Source: CAZAZQ01 sp964489705
GTDB lineage: Bacteria; Zixibacteria; MSB-5A5; GN15; FEB-12
NCBI GenBank assembly: GCA_964489705.1
Contig: CAZAZQ010000003.1
Coordinates: 62,001 to 126,000 of the forward strand
Direction of reading: 5' to 3'
DNA: 64,000 bases
Shown here: piece by piece, positions 34,143-43,915 of the stretch
How the letters are laid out: each line of letters starts with the position of its first letter
Numbering within the stretch: the first letter of the stretch is position 1
Position numbers and translations under genes: made by a program
The notes under the pieces: generated by a model
What the model saw: the letters and a program-made list of their open reading frames with translations, nothing else
What the model was told of the DNA's origin: nothing
The model's database searches: none

Positions 34143-35600
34143 ATGGCACGAATACATACAGGCTCTACCTCGGCGACTTTTATCACGAAAAAAAGCCTGC
34201 TCTATATTCTTTTTTTCGCGGTCATAGTCATTTTCGCCCATCTGCTTTTGGTGCCGTGGCCCTACAGTTTGATTCCTTTCGGTGTCATCGGAGGGTCGGT
34301 TTTCCTTTTTCTGACCTTTCGGTACCCCATCATCGGTTTGCACTTTTACCTGCTGTTCTTTTTGATTCGTCCGCAAGAGTTGTTCCCGAACCTGGCGGTG
34401 ATGCACTACCCGTACGAAAAATTCATCGGCATCGTCGTCATCATAAGCCTGGTGTTTTCCTACTTGGTGCGGGGGAAGAACTTCGAACTGTTCGACGTGG
34501 ACAAGGGAGTATTGTCGTTCGTGCTGGCGGTGGCGCTGTCGGTGCCGGTGGCAGTCTGGGTCGGCGGGGCGAAGGATGAGTTCATTATCTTTTTCAAAAT
34601 TATTCTGGCGTACCTCTTTATTGCCCGCGTTACCGACACGCAGGGCAAGTTCAAGTCCGTCATTTGGTTTTATGTTCTCTCAGTCGGGTTTATCGCCATT
34701 TCCTCGATGATAAACTATTATCTCGGCAATTACGAGTACACCATGGGTATCCAGCGGGCAGCCGGGCTCGGAGGAGAACAGGGGCTCTACAGTGATCCCA
34801 ATTCGACCGCCTCGACCTTGGTACTCGGGATGCCGTTTATTTTCCATACGATGAAAGCGTATCGGCGCCTGAGCGTTCGGATATTCTTGGGACTGTTGTT
34901 CCTTTCCAGTCTCTGGACGGTGGTCATCACCGGTTCTCGCGGGGGGATGTTGGGGGCGATTCTGATGCTTTTGATGATTGGCTGGAAGAGTCGGCACCGG
35001 ATGCTTTCCATTGTGGCGGTCTTTTTTACGATTCTTGTCTTTGCCGCTGTGATGCCGGAGCAGTATGTCGAGCGATTTGCCTCTATCGCCCGCTACAACG
35101 AGCTGGACGATGAGACCGGCGCCAGCGAATCGGCGCAGGGGCGTATCAAAGGGCTGAAAGTAGGCTTGGAGATTTTGTACCATCGGCCGTTGACCGGCGT
35201 CGGCATCGGCTGTTTTACCGTGTATAATCACGACCATCACGGGTCGTGGTTGCAACCGCACAACCTTGTCGGGCAGTTAGCTGGAGAGGTCGGGTTTATC
35301 GGGATACTGGCGTTCATCTACTTTATCTACAAATTGACCTCCAACATTACCTTTATCCGGCGAATGTTGAAACGCCACGGACTGGAAGACCATTTCAACT
35401 ACCATATTGCCACAGCGGCGAAGATTTCCCTTATTCTTTTGTTTTTCTTGGGAATGTTTGCCCATAATTTGTATCGCTTCAACTGGTACCTTATCGCCAG
35501 CTTTGTCGCGATTATGACGCGATTGACGGAGCAGCAGTTGAACATTCGGATGAAGCAGCGGCGGGAATTAACCGATGACTCGGCGGCTGCCGATATATAA
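34143..35600 (+). CDS. O-antigen polymerase/ligase (Wzy/WaaL type)
   Basis: 485-residue polytopic protein (10-12 hydrophobic segments). Family signatures: VVITGSRGGMLGAILMLLMIGW, the large periplasmic loop with GRIKGLKVGLEI, RPLTGVGIGCF and the PHNLVGQLAGEVGFIG motif typical of the Wzy_C domain. It would polymerise repeat units delivered by Wzx or join glycan to an acceptor; sequence alone does not separate the two. Confidence 0.9.
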   Translation: MARIHTGSTSATFITKKSLLYILFFAVIVIFAHLLLVPWPYSLIPFGVIGGSVFLFLTFRYPIIGLHFYLLFFLIRPQELFPNLAVMHYPYEKFIGIVVIISLVFSYLVRGKNFELFDVDKGVLSFVLAVALSVPVAVWVGGAKDEFIIFFKIILAYLFIARVTDTQGKFKSVIWFYVLSVGFIAISSMINYYLGNYEYTMGIQRAAGLGGEQGLYSDPNSTASTLVLGMPFIFHTMKAYRRLSVRIFLGLLFLSSLWTVVITGSRGGMLGAILMLLMIGWKSRHRMLSIVAVFFTILVFAAVMPEQYVERFASIARYNELDDETGASESAQGRIKGLKVGLEILYHRPLTGVGIGCFTVYNHDHHGSWLQPHNLVGQLAGEVGFIGILAFIYFIYKLTSNITFIRRMLKRHGLEDHFNYHIATAAKISLILLFFLGMFAHNLYRFNWYLIASFVAIMTRLTEQQLNIRMKQRRELTDDSAAADI

Positions 35601-35665
35601 ACAATCGAGAAAGAACCGTTTTTTCGGGTGAAAGGTAACTTCTTGGAAGGAATCGGTCGGGGAAG

Positions 35666-37027
35666 ATGGCGACGGTAGATGAATTTTTGGCTCGGCTGGG
35701 ACGGTATATGTTAGCCCTCCATCGAAAGGATGTGGCGCAGTATACCTTTGCCCGTATCGTCACGGAGCACTTGAAGCGCTCTGCCGACGAATCCCGTGCC
35801 GAGCAGTTCCGTCTTCTTTCTGAGATGGTTGCCTATGCGTACGCCAACTCTCCTTTTTATAACCGACGCTTTCGGGAAGTCGGTTTTGAGCCGGGAGATT
35901 TGAAAGATTTTTCCGATCTTGCCAAGCTCCCCGAACTGACCAAGACCGACCTGCGCGATCATGTAGATGAGATGGTCTCCACGGCGGTATCTCCCGATGA
36001 AATAACGAAAAGCGTCAGCGGCGGGACCACCGGCATTCCGGTGACTTTCTATCGGGACAGCTATTGTCTGCACTACCGCTGGGGAGTTGACCTGGCACTG
36101 GCGCGCTATTACGGCTGGCGCGAAGGGCAGTGGCAGGGTCTTTTGTGGGGAGCGCCGCGGGATGTCGTCATCCGGAAGAGCTGGCGGGAAAAATTTGTCC
36201 AGTACTGGGCAGACCGGGTGTTTGCTCTGGATGCCTGGCACCTCTCGGACAAGGCGTATGAAGATTTTGCCGCTCAAGTGAACAAGTACCACCCGACTTT
36301 TGTCCTTGCGTATCCTTCTTTGGCGTATGATTTGGCGCGGCGGGTCGAAGCCGGAAAAGTTCAGCCGGTGCGTATCCCCGTCATCAACGTCACGGCTGAG
36401 CCCTTGTACGATTTTCAGCGGGAAAAGATTGAGGCGGTCATTGCGGATAATGTTTATGCCCGCTACGGAGCGCGGGAATTCGGCACGGCGGCTTTCGAAT
36501 GCCCTCGCAAAGAAGGGCTGCATATCCTCACCGACAGCGTCTACCTGGAAGTCGTCCCGCAGGAAGAGGGGGACGACGCCGGGGTGGTGTTGGTGACGGA
36601 TTTGCTGAACAAGGCGATGCCCCTTATCCGTTATCGGGTGGGAGATTTGGGCAAGCTGGATTATTCTCCCTGCTCGTGCGGTTTGCATACCCCCCGCCTG
36701 CGGCAGGTGCAAGGGCGGGAGACCGATATTATCTGGCGCCCGGACGGTACCGGTTTTCCCGGCACCGAAATTGTTACCTTGGTCGGAGAAGCGGGGCTTC
36801 ATACGAAAGTGCAGGTTGTCCAGGAGGCATTGGATGAGATAATCATTCGCATTGAGGGAGACCCTGACGCGCACCGGCAGGAGCTTTCCCATTTGCTGGA
36901 AGGATTGCGACGAAACGTGGGCGAGGAGTTTTCCTACCGGGTGGAGCCGGTGGAAGAAATAAAACGTGCCCGCTCCGGTAAGTACCGCTATGTTATTTCG
37001 AACGTGGAACGTCCGGAAGAAAACTGA
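35666..37027 (+). CDS. CapK/PaaK-like adenylate-forming ligase (copy 2)
   Basis: 453 residues, start ATG at 35666. Motifs: SVSGGTTGIPVTFYRDSYC, YGAREFGTAAFECP, MPLIRYRVGDLG, the cysteine pair CSCGLHTPRL, QGRETDIIW and the C-terminal RSGKYRYVIS with the adenylation Lys. It is clearly a tandem duplicate of the following gene: long blocks such as DLALARYYGW and INVTAEPLY are shared. Likely activates a carboxylic acid used to decorate the glycan. Confidence 0.9.
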   Translation: MATVDEFLARLGRYMLALHRKDVAQYTFARIVTEHLKRSADESRAEQFRLLSEMVAYAYANSPFYNRRFREVGFEPGDLKDFSDLAKLPELTKTDLRDHVDEMVSTAVSPDEITKSVSGGTTGIPVTFYRDSYCLHYRWGVDLALARYYGWREGQWQGLLWGAPRDVVIRKSWREKFVQYWADRVFALDAWHLSDKAYEDFAAQVNKYHPTFVLAYPSLAYDLARRVEAGKVQPVRIPVINVTAEPLYDFQREKIEAVIADNVYARYGAREFGTAAFECPRKEGLHILTDSVYLEVVPQEEGDDAGVVLVTDLLNKAMPLIRYRVGDLGKLDYSPCSCGLHTPRLRQVQGRETDIIWRPDGTGFPGTEIVTLVGEAGLHTKVQVVQEALDEIIIRIEGDPDAHRQELSHLLEGLRRNVGEEFSYRVEPVEEIKRARSGKYRYVISNVERPEEN

Positions 37028-37098
37028 AACATTGGGAGAAACGTTGTCGCTATGGAAAAACGCAAAGACGGCTGTCGAGGAAAAATAAGGAGGGCGTG

Positions 37099-38463
37099 GT
37101 GAGTGGAGTAAACAGGATGTTGGGTCGATGGGGGAAATATCTCTTGTCGGTGCGGCGGCATGAAGCCGAAAGCTATCGGTATGCAAAGCAGTTTGAGGAG
37201 AGAATGAACGCCTCGGAAGAGGAAATCCGTCGGCTCCAGTGGGAGCGATTGAAAGAGATATTAACGACGGCGTATCGTTTTTCTCCGTATTATCAGAGAA
37301 GATTTGACGAAGTCGGATTTACGCCGGATGATTTCACGGATTTTTCCGATTTACAGAAGCTGCCCGAGTTGACCCGCACTCACTTGAGGGAACATCTCGA
37401 TGATATTGTAACGGTTAACGTTTCCCCTCAAGCGAGAGAGAAAAGCAGCAGCGGCGGTACCACCGGCAAACAGTTGAGCTTCTACCGTGATAGCTACTGC
37501 CGAAATTATCGCCGGGGTATCGACTTGGCGTTAGCGCGTTACTACGGATGGAAAGACGGTGATTGGCAAGGCTTGCTGTGGGGAGCGCCGCAGGATTTGT
37601 TTATGCCCCACGGGTGGAAACAAAAATTCGTTCAGCAATGGGGGTCGCGGGTGTATGCGTTGGATTACAACCGGCTTTCCGATGCCACCTACGAAAAATT
37701 TGTCCGCAAAACGAATCGATATCGCCCCTCGTTTATTCTCGGTTATCCGTCTTTGGCGTTCGACCTGGCGGAGCGAATCGAAGCGGGGCGGGTAAGTCCG
37801 ATGCGGGTTCCGGTGATAAATGTGACTGCCGAGCCGCTCTATGAGGACCAGCGCCACAAGATCGAAGAGGTCATTGCCGATAAGGTTTACGCCCGTTACG
37901 GAGCGCGGGAGTTTGGAACCATTGCCTTCGAGTGCCCGGAGCAGAAAGGGCTGCATATCATTCCTGAGAGTGTCTACGTCGAAGTTGTGCCGCTGAAGGA
38001 CGGTTCGAACACCGGTTACATTTTGGTCACCGATTTGTTGAATCGGTGTATGCCGCTGATTCGGTATCGCATCGGAGATATTGTCGACTACGATGAGACG
38101 CCGTGCACCTGTGGTTTGCGCACTCCCCGTCTGCTTCACATTCAAGGACGGGAAACGGATATTCTCTGGCGGCCCGACGGCACCGGCGTCGCCGGGTTAC
38201 GGGTACACGGGATGGGAGAGGAAGCTGGCTTGACCACCCATGTCCAGATTATCCAAGAAGCGCTGGATGAAGTGATAATTCTCATCGAAAATACCGGCAA
38301 CGAGTATATCCAACAAGCGCAACGGCTGTTGGAGATTTTCAAACGGAAATTAAGTGCTGATATTCATTATCATATAAAATATGTAGAAAAAATAAAACGA
38401 TCTCCTTCCGGGAAATATCGTTACGTTATTTCTCATGTGAAGCAATCGGAGATTTGGCGATGA
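37099..38463 (+). CDS. CapK/PaaK-like adenylate-forming ligase (copy 3)
   Basis: About 454 residues. AAGGAGGG at 37087-37094 lies too close to the first GTG (37096), so the second GTG (37099) or the ATG at 37114 is the more likely start. Motifs: SSSGGTTGKQLSFYRDSYC, YGAREFGTIAFECP, MPLIRYRIGDIV, CTCGLRTPRL, QGRETDILW, and PSGKYRYVIS. Tandem paralogue of the 35666 gene with conserved active-site segments, so both appear functional, perhaps with different substrates. The next gene begins 3 bp after the stop. Confidence 0.9.
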   Translation: MSGVNRMLGRWGKYLLSVRRHEAESYRYAKQFEERMNASEEEIRRLQWERLKEILTTAYRFSPYYQRRFDEVGFTPDDFTDFSDLQKLPELTRTHLREHLDDIVTVNVSPQAREKSSSGGTTGKQLSFYRDSYCRNYRRGIDLALARYYGWKDGDWQGLLWGAPQDLFMPHGWKQKFVQQWGSRVYALDYNRLSDATYEKFVRKTNRYRPSFILGYPSLAFDLAERIEAGRVSPMRVPVINVTAEPLYEDQRHKIEEVIADKVYARYGAREFGTIAFECPEQKGLHIIPESVYVEVVPLKDGSNTGYILVTDLLNRCMPLIRYRIGDIVDYDETPCTCGLRTPRLLHIQGRETDILWRPDGTGVAGLRVHGMGEEAGLTTHVQIIQEALDEVIILIENTGNEYIQQAQRLLEIFKRKLSADIHYHIKYVEKIKRSPSGKYRYVISHVKQSEIWR

Positions 38464-38466
38464 AAA

Positions 38467-40308
38467 ATGGGTGCGCTCCGGTGCGAAAAGTCCGGAGCAG
38501 TATTGAATAACATGTTTTACTTGAGGATTGTCCATAAAGAAGAGGCAGCGTTGAACGCCCCTCCGCCCGAGATACCGGGATTGCAGGTGGAGCAGGTGAG
38601 TGCATCGGGATACCATGTCCTCCTTGCCGCCGACCGGTATGAAACCCATGTGCTCCGAACGGGTAACTACCTCGGCGTTGTCGGTTCCCTCGAGTCTCCG
38701 AAGATATCCGAAAAAGAGCTGGCAGATCTTACCCCTGAGAACTATGAGGCTCTTCTCGGCGATGATGTTTTCTTCGTGGCGCTGGTGGATGTCGTCACGG
38801 GAAAGATTTTTTTGGCTCGGAATATCTCAGCCGTCCGAAATGTATATTATGTCCCGACGGAATCGTCGTTTTCCTGTGCCTCTTCGCTCGCTTTGCTGCA
38901 TCATTTGGGCATTCCTTTCGAACCGAACGAGTCCGTGCTGCCGGAATTCTACGCCTATCGAACCCTGCTGGCGCCGAACACGCTGGCAAAAGGGGTTCGC
39001 AGACTTGCCGCCGGTGAGCTGACGACTCTGACGTGCTTTGAACCTTCGAGCGTTGCAAGGCACCACCATACTTTCACCTTTGCCGATTCGTCCGTTGCTC
39101 CGAACCTCGAGGAAGTCAGCAAACAGGTGAGATCGATTCTTGCCGACGCCGTTTCGATTCCTTTTGCCTCCAATGGCTCTTCCTTGGCGACCTTGCTCAG
39201 CGGCGGGTTGGATTCCACTTTGCTTGCCCTGTTGGCATGTGAAAAAGACAAGGAGCTGGTTTCCTATTCTTCGGACTTTTCTTTCTTGAATACGTCCGAC
39301 ATGGAAGCGGAATACGCTCTCAGTGTCGCCGAGCATCTGCATATCCGCCACACCGTCTGCACCACCGACGAAATCGAATATCTCAACGCCTTGGTCGACA
39401 GTATCGCGGTGGCGGGAGAGCCGCTTCACCATTTGCAATCGGTACTTCTCTACATCCTGTTTCATCGTTGCCATGATTCCTCGCGGCGGGTCTTCTTGTG
39501 CGGCGAAGGAGCAGACGGCTTTTTCGGCAACACTCTCCATGAAAAGCTCTATCGCTTCAAACGATTGACTCGTTTGCTGCAACGAAACGGCTCCGGAGCT
39601 CTCGTGCAAGCAGCCGCCCGGCTGATGAATCGGATTGACCCGCGTTTTGAATTCCTGACGTATGATTACCGCCACGAAGATACCAGCGATTATCACATTC
39701 TCTGGACGTTGGGACTGTTCGGCGACATCGACTTCATCACCCGCTTTTTCTCCTGTAGCCGCAGGGATATTTTTGCCTCGCGGCAGGAGCTGATGGCGTC
39801 TTATCTCGACTACGATATCATGGATAAGGTGACGATTCTTTCGTTGCTTGGGGGAATGTCCACCACCATGCCGTTATGGGCGCATCTGGCAGACAGCGCC
39901 GGGCTCTCGTTGGTCTATCCGTATACGACGCCGCGCTTGATGACGTATATTAACGCCGTGCCGTGGTCGGTGAAGGGGAAAGAAGCCAAGGCGGTTATCA
40001 AGCATATCCTGCGCACCCGGGGAGTGCCGGAGCATATTATCAGCCGTCCCAAGTTGAGCTTCGGCTTCCCCACCCGGTACTGGGCGCTGCCCGGTACCTT
40101 CTTCCAACCGCTGGTGGATATGGCGGCGACGATGTTTGAAGCTCCCGTCCTGCGCTCGTTGCAACAGGAAGAGGTGAGCAAGGCGATGATTTTGTGGAAC
40201 ATGATTAACTACTTCCTATGGCATGCCTTGTTTGTCGAAGGAACCGCCGCTGAAGATATAAAACGGGAAATCAATGAGCGTTATCGCACGTTGTCTCGAG
40301 AACACTGA
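38467..40308 (+). CDS. AsnB-like protein with a glutaminase domain lacking the nucleophilic Cys
   Basis: 613 residues from 38467, or 598 from the ATG at 38512 (MFYLRIVHKEE), which looks the better N-terminus. The C-terminal asparagine-synthase domain keeps the PP-loop LLSGGLDST, CGEGADGFFGN and a later KLSFGFPTRYW. The N-terminal half follows the glutaminase fold (ALVDVVTGKIFLARNISAVRNVYYV) but has no MCG start and no catalytic Cys2. It must take ammonia or another amine as donor, or form an ATP-driven bond as in beta-lactam synthetase-like relatives. It lies between the CapK ligases and glycosyltransferases. Confidence 0.88.
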   Translation: MGALRCEKSGAVLNNMFYLRIVHKEEAALNAPPPEIPGLQVEQVSASGYHVLLAADRYETHVLRTGNYLGVVGSLESPKISEKELADLTPENYEALLGDDVFFVALVDVVTGKIFLARNISAVRNVYYVPTESSFSCASSLALLHHLGIPFEPNESVLPEFYAYRTLLAPNTLAKGVRRLAAGELTTLTCFEPSSVARHHHTFTFADSSVAPNLEEVSKQVRSILADAVSIPFASNGSSLATLLSGGLDSTLLALLACEKDKELVSYSSDFSFLNTSDMEAEYALSVAEHLHIRHTVCTTDEIEYLNALVDSIAVAGEPLHHLQSVLLYILFHRCHDSSRRVFLCGEGADGFFGNTLHEKLYRFKRLTRLLQRNGSGALVQAAARLMNRIDPRFEFLTYDYRHEDTSDYHILWTLGLFGDIDFITRFFSCSRRDIFASRQELMASYLDYDIMDKVTILSLLGGMSTTMPLWAHLADSAGLSLVYPYTTPRLMTYINAVPWSVKGKEAKAVIKHILRTRGVPEHIISRPKLSFGFPTRYWALPGTFFQPLVDMAATMFEAPVLRSLQQEEVSKAMILWNMINYFLWHALFVEGTAAEDIKREINERYRTLSREH

Positions 40309-40325
40309 CAGGGAAGGTCGGTCTC

Positions 40326-41525
40326 TTGAAGCTGCTCGTTATCGATGAAGAGTTTCCCTACCCGCTGAATACCGGCAAGCGGATTCGGAGCTTCCACCTC
40401 ACCAAAGGGTTGGCGCAGCACCACGAGCTTACCTATTTGGCATACGGCGAACCGGATTCCGAAGCAGCCGCCTATCTTCGAGAACACCGCATCACCCCGA
40501 TTGCCGTTCCGCCGCCCGACCGCCGCCAGAGCGGGATAAAGTTTTATGCCCGGTTATTCTTCAACCTGTTTTCTCCGTATCCTTACATTGTGACGAGCCA
40601 CTACACGGAAGCCTTTCAGAAACAGGTTCGAGAGCTGGTTGGGAAGGAACGATTCGAGGTGGTGATTAGTGAATGGACGCCGTATGCGATTTTTCTGCGG
40701 CAGCTTGAAGGGTGTAAACGGGTTATTGTCGCGCACAATATCGAGTCGTCGATTTGGAGGCGGTATGAGCGCAACGAGTCCAATCCGCTCAAGCGATGGT
40801 ATATTTCCATCCAGCGAAAGAAGGTGGAAGCGTTTGAAAAAAGCTGCTTCCGCTGGGTGGACGGAGCGATTTCGGTCAGTGAGGCGGAAGCGGAAGAACT
40901 TCACGCCTACGGGCTTCCCTACCGCGTCGGGGTGGTGGAAAACGGAGTGGACTTGGACTATTTCCTCCCGACGGAGGAGGAGAGCGAATCTTCTTCTTTG
41001 GTCTTTACCGGTTCCATGGATTGGCGTCCGAACCAGGATGCGGTATCGTATTTTGTCAAAGATATTTTTCCTCTCATCCGCTCCGAAAAACCTGAGGTGA
41101 CGGTTACTATCGTCGGAAGAAAACCGCCGAAGAAAATTACCGACCTCCGGCAGGTACCCGGCGTTACCGTGACCGGCACGGTGGAGGATGTGCGCCCGTA
41201 TATGGCGAAAGCCGCTGTCTTCATTGTCCCGCTGCGTATCGGGGGAGGCTCCCGGTTGAAGATATTGGAGGCGATGGCAATGAAAAAAGCCGTGGTGTCG
41301 ACTTCCATTGGGGCGGAGGGGTTGAATGTCACGCCGGGGAGGGACATTTTGATTGGCGATACACCGGAGGAGTTTGCCCGTCAGGTGCTGAACTGTCTCG
41401 ACTCCCCCGAAGTCAGAAAGCGGCTTGCCGAAGAAGGAAGAGCCTTAGTACGGCGGCAATACGGATGGGAACGATTGAGTGAAAAATATGCCCGGTATCT
41501 TAGCGAGTTGTTAGGTTCGTCATGA
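40326..41525 (+). CDS. Glycosyltransferase, GT4-like
   Basis: 399 residues, TTG start at 40326 with GGAAGG upstream. N-terminal KLLVIDEEFPYPLNTGKRIRS and FEVVISEWTPYA fit the acceptor domain, and the C-terminal GT-B donor domain has VIVAHNIESSIW, GVVENGVDLDYF, LVFTGSMDWRPNQDA and FIVPLRIGGGSRLKILEAMA with the GT4 E-x7-E-like helix (KILEAMAM). Probably adds a hexose to the lipid-linked repeat unit. It overlaps the next gene by 4 bases (ATGA). Confidence 0.92.
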   Translation: MKLLVIDEEFPYPLNTGKRIRSFHLTKGLAQHHELTYLAYGEPDSEAAAYLREHRITPIAVPPPDRRQSGIKFYARLFFNLFSPYPYIVTSHYTEAFQKQVRELVGKERFEVVISEWTPYAIFLRQLEGCKRVIVAHNIESSIWRRYERNESNPLKRWYISIQRKKVEAFEKSCFRWVDGAISVSEAEAEELHAYGLPYRVGVVENGVDLDYFLPTEEESESSSLVFTGSMDWRPNQDAVSYFVKDIFPLIRSEKPEVTVTIVGRKPPKKITDLRQVPGVTVTGTVEDVRPYMAKAAVFIVPLRIGGGSRLKILEAMAMKKAVVSTSIGAEGLNVTPGRDILIGDTPEEFARQVLNCLDSPEVRKRLAEEGRALVRRQYGWERLSEKYARYLSELLGSS

Positions 41526-42637
41526 AAATACTGCACCTCCGAGCATCGAACTTTTACGGCGGACCGGAGCGACAAGTGCACTATCATGCCAAGCTCTGTC
41601 AGAGCGCCGAATGTACCGTGACGGTGGGGTCATTTACCGAAGCCGGACGCACCCCGCCGTTTTTGGAGGTCATCGCTCGCGATGGTGTTCCAACCAAACT
41701 TTTTGAAGTGCGCAGCGCCTATGACCCCAAGACACCGGCTCTGGTGAAAACTTTCTTGAAAGAAGGGGGCTTTGATATTTTATGTACCCATGATTACCGC
41801 ACTCATCTGGTCGGCTGGCTGGCGACGCGAAGGACCGGCGTTCGCTGGATTGCCTTTTCCCGCGGTTGGACACGGGAAAACTTGAAAGTCAAGCTGTACC
41901 ATACGCTCGATAAAATCATCATTCGTTTTGCCGACCGTATTGTCGCCGTCTCCGGCGCGCAGAAACAAAAACTGCAGCGGTTGCTGATAAGCGCTAAAAA
42001 AATTTCCGTAGTGCTCAATGCTGTTGCGCTTGATGCCGTCATGCCGAAAGAGGCAACCGACCTTCGCACGAAGTTTGGTTTTCCTTCCGATTCGATAATT
42101 GTGATTGCCGGGGGACGATTCAGCGCCGAGAAAGGACAGGCGGTTTTAGTGCACGCCGCCGCCGCTGCTGTGAAAGAAGAGCCGCGCCTGCGCTTTCTTT
42201 TGTTCGGCGAAGGTCCCGACGAAGAAAAAATCCGGCGGATGACAGCTTCCCTGCGCCTCGAGGGTCACCTTCTCTGTCCCGGCTTTGAAAAGAACATGAC
42301 CGCTGCGATTGCCGGTGCCGATATGTTGGTCAATCCCTCACTTTCAGAAGGGCTGCCGAATATCGTCTTGGAGGCAATGGCGCTTGGTGTTCCTGTTGTC
42401 GCCACAAGGGTCGGGGGCGTGCCGGAGATTATGCGGCACCGGACGAACGGCTTGTTGGTGCCGCCCGGTGATGTTTCCGCTCTGAAGGAAGCGATTCTCG
42501 AGTTGTGCCGGACACCTTCTTTGCGCCAAGAAATCGCCGAGCACGCCTTGAATTACGTAAAAGAAACGCTTACCTTTGACGCGCAAAATCGGAAGTTGAT
42601 GGAAATTTATCAGGGGGTTTTGAAAAAGACACTATGA
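41522..42637 (+). CDS. Glycosyltransferase, GT4 family
   Basis: 371 residues, GT-B fold. N-terminal MKILHLRASNFYGGPERQ is the classic GT4 loop (GGPE). The donor-binding half has VIAGGRFSAEKGQ, LLFGEGPDEEKIR, NPSLSEGLPNIVLEAMALG (E-x7-E motif) and VGGVPEIMRHRTNGLLV. Overlaps both neighbours by 4 bases, so the three glycosyltransferases are translated as a unit. Confidence 0.95.
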   Translation: MKILHLRASNFYGGPERQVHYHAKLCQSAECTVTVGSFTEAGRTPPFLEVIARDGVPTKLFEVRSAYDPKTPALVKTFLKEGGFDILCTHDYRTHLVGWLATRRTGVRWIAFSRGWTRENLKVKLYHTLDKIIIRFADRIVAVSGAQKQKLQRLLISAKKISVVLNAVALDAVMPKEATDLRTKFGFPSDSIIVIAGGRFSAEKGQAVLVHAAAAAVKEEPRLRFLLFGEGPDEEKIRRMTASLRLEGHLLCPGFEKNMTAAIAGADMLVNPSLSEGLPNIVLEAMALGVPVVATRVGGVPEIMRHRTNGLLVPPGDVSALKEAILELCRTPSLRQEIAEHALNYVKETLTFDAQNRKLMEIYQGVLKKTL

Positions 42638-43782
42638 ACCGCCTACGAATCGGATATGTCATAGACACCATAGAAACACCGGCAGCGGGCACCGAAAAAC
42701 AATTGCTAATGCTGCTCAACAACTTGGATAGAGAAAAATTTCTTCCCTACTTGATTTGCCTGCGGAACTCCGAGTGGCTCAACAAGCAGCAATTTACTTT
42801 TCCCGTCATGGTTTACGACGTACAGGCGATTACCAGCTTCAACATGCTGCACTTCCTCCGACGTTTTATTCGGTTTCTCAAAGAAGAAAAGCTCGACATC
42901 GTTCAGACTTTTTTCGTAGATGCCAATATCTTCGGTACGCTGGGGGCGAAGTTGGCGGGGGTGCCGGTTATTCTTTCAAGTCGACGCAATATGGGGGATT
43001 GGCATAATCGCAAGCATGTGATTGCGTTGCGCTTTCTCCGGCGGTGGACCTCGCATTATGTCGCCAACTCCCAGGCGGCGGCCCAAAAGACCATCGAAGT
43101 TGAAGGAGTTTCCCCCGAAGCGATGAGTGTCTTTTACAACGGCTTGGAACTGCAGCGGTATGAGAATCTTACTGACGAGCTGCGGGAAAAACAACGCCGG
43201 GAGTGGGGAGTAAAACCGGAGGAAATACTTGTCGGAACGGTGGCAAACCTTCGTCCGGTGAAAAACGTCGCATCGTTCATCTCTGCCGCCGCCCGCTTGG
43301 CGCCGGAGTTTCCTTCGCTGAAATTTGTTGCAGTCGGAGACGGCTATGAACGACCGGTACTGGAAGAGCAGGTCGCTCGCTTGGGATTGACCGGTATTTT
43401 TCATTTTGCCGGACGGTTGACCGATACCGTTCCGTGTTTGGCGGCTTTCGACATAGCCGTGATGTGTTCGAAGTTTGAAAGTTTTTCCAACGCCTTGATT
43501 GAATATATGGCAGCCGGGTTGCCGATTGTGGCGTCACGAGTGGGGGGAAATGCCGAAGCTGTTGAGCATGAGGTGACCGGACTTCTCTATGATATTGATG
43601 ACGAGCATGGCTTGGAAAACGGCGTGCGGCGCCTTCTTACCGATCGAGAGTTTGCCTTGTCGTTAGGAAAAGCCGCTAAAGAAAAAGCCGCCGGCAGCTT
43701 CAGCCGGGAAGCATATGTGAAGACCCATGAAGAGTTTTACGAGCGGATTTTTCAGCGTTTGGTATCAAGGAAGAAAAGTTGA
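42634..43782 (+). CDS. Glycosyltransferase, GT4 family
   Basis: 382 residues. N-terminal RIGYVIDTIETPAAGTEKQL corresponds to the acceptor loop; donor domain shows VGTVANLRPVKN, FVAVGDGYERPVLEEQ, CSKFESFSNALIEYMAAGLPIVASRVGG and VEHEVTGLLYDIDDE. Third and last gene of the overlapping GT series. Sugar specificity cannot be predicted. Confidence 0.94.
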   Translation: MNRLRIGYVIDTIETPAAGTEKQLLMLLNNLDREKFLPYLICLRNSEWLNKQQFTFPVMVYDVQAITSFNMLHFLRRFIRFLKEEKLDIVQTFFVDANIFGTLGAKLAGVPVILSSRRNMGDWHNRKHVIALRFLRRWTSHYVANSQAAAQKTIEVEGVSPEAMSVFYNGLELQRYENLTDELREKQRREWGVKPEEILVGTVANLRPVKNVASFISAAARLAPEFPSLKFVAVGDGYERPVLEEQVARLGLTGIFHFAGRLTDTVPCLAAFDIAVMCSKFESFSNALIEYMAAGLPIVASRVGGNAEAVEHEVTGLLYDIDDEHGLENGVRRLLTDREFALSLGKAAKEKAAGSFSREAYVKTHEEFYERIFQRLVSRKKS

Positions 43783-43915
43783 AAAAACATGACGTCAAAA
43801 AAGATATATACTGCCTGTTCGCCGGATTCTGTCGGTTGGAGAGGTGTAAAGAAACTGACGATAAGAGGAAAAAGCAGCGCTGAGCCTTCCACGCAATAAT
43901 GAGGAATAAGAATTG

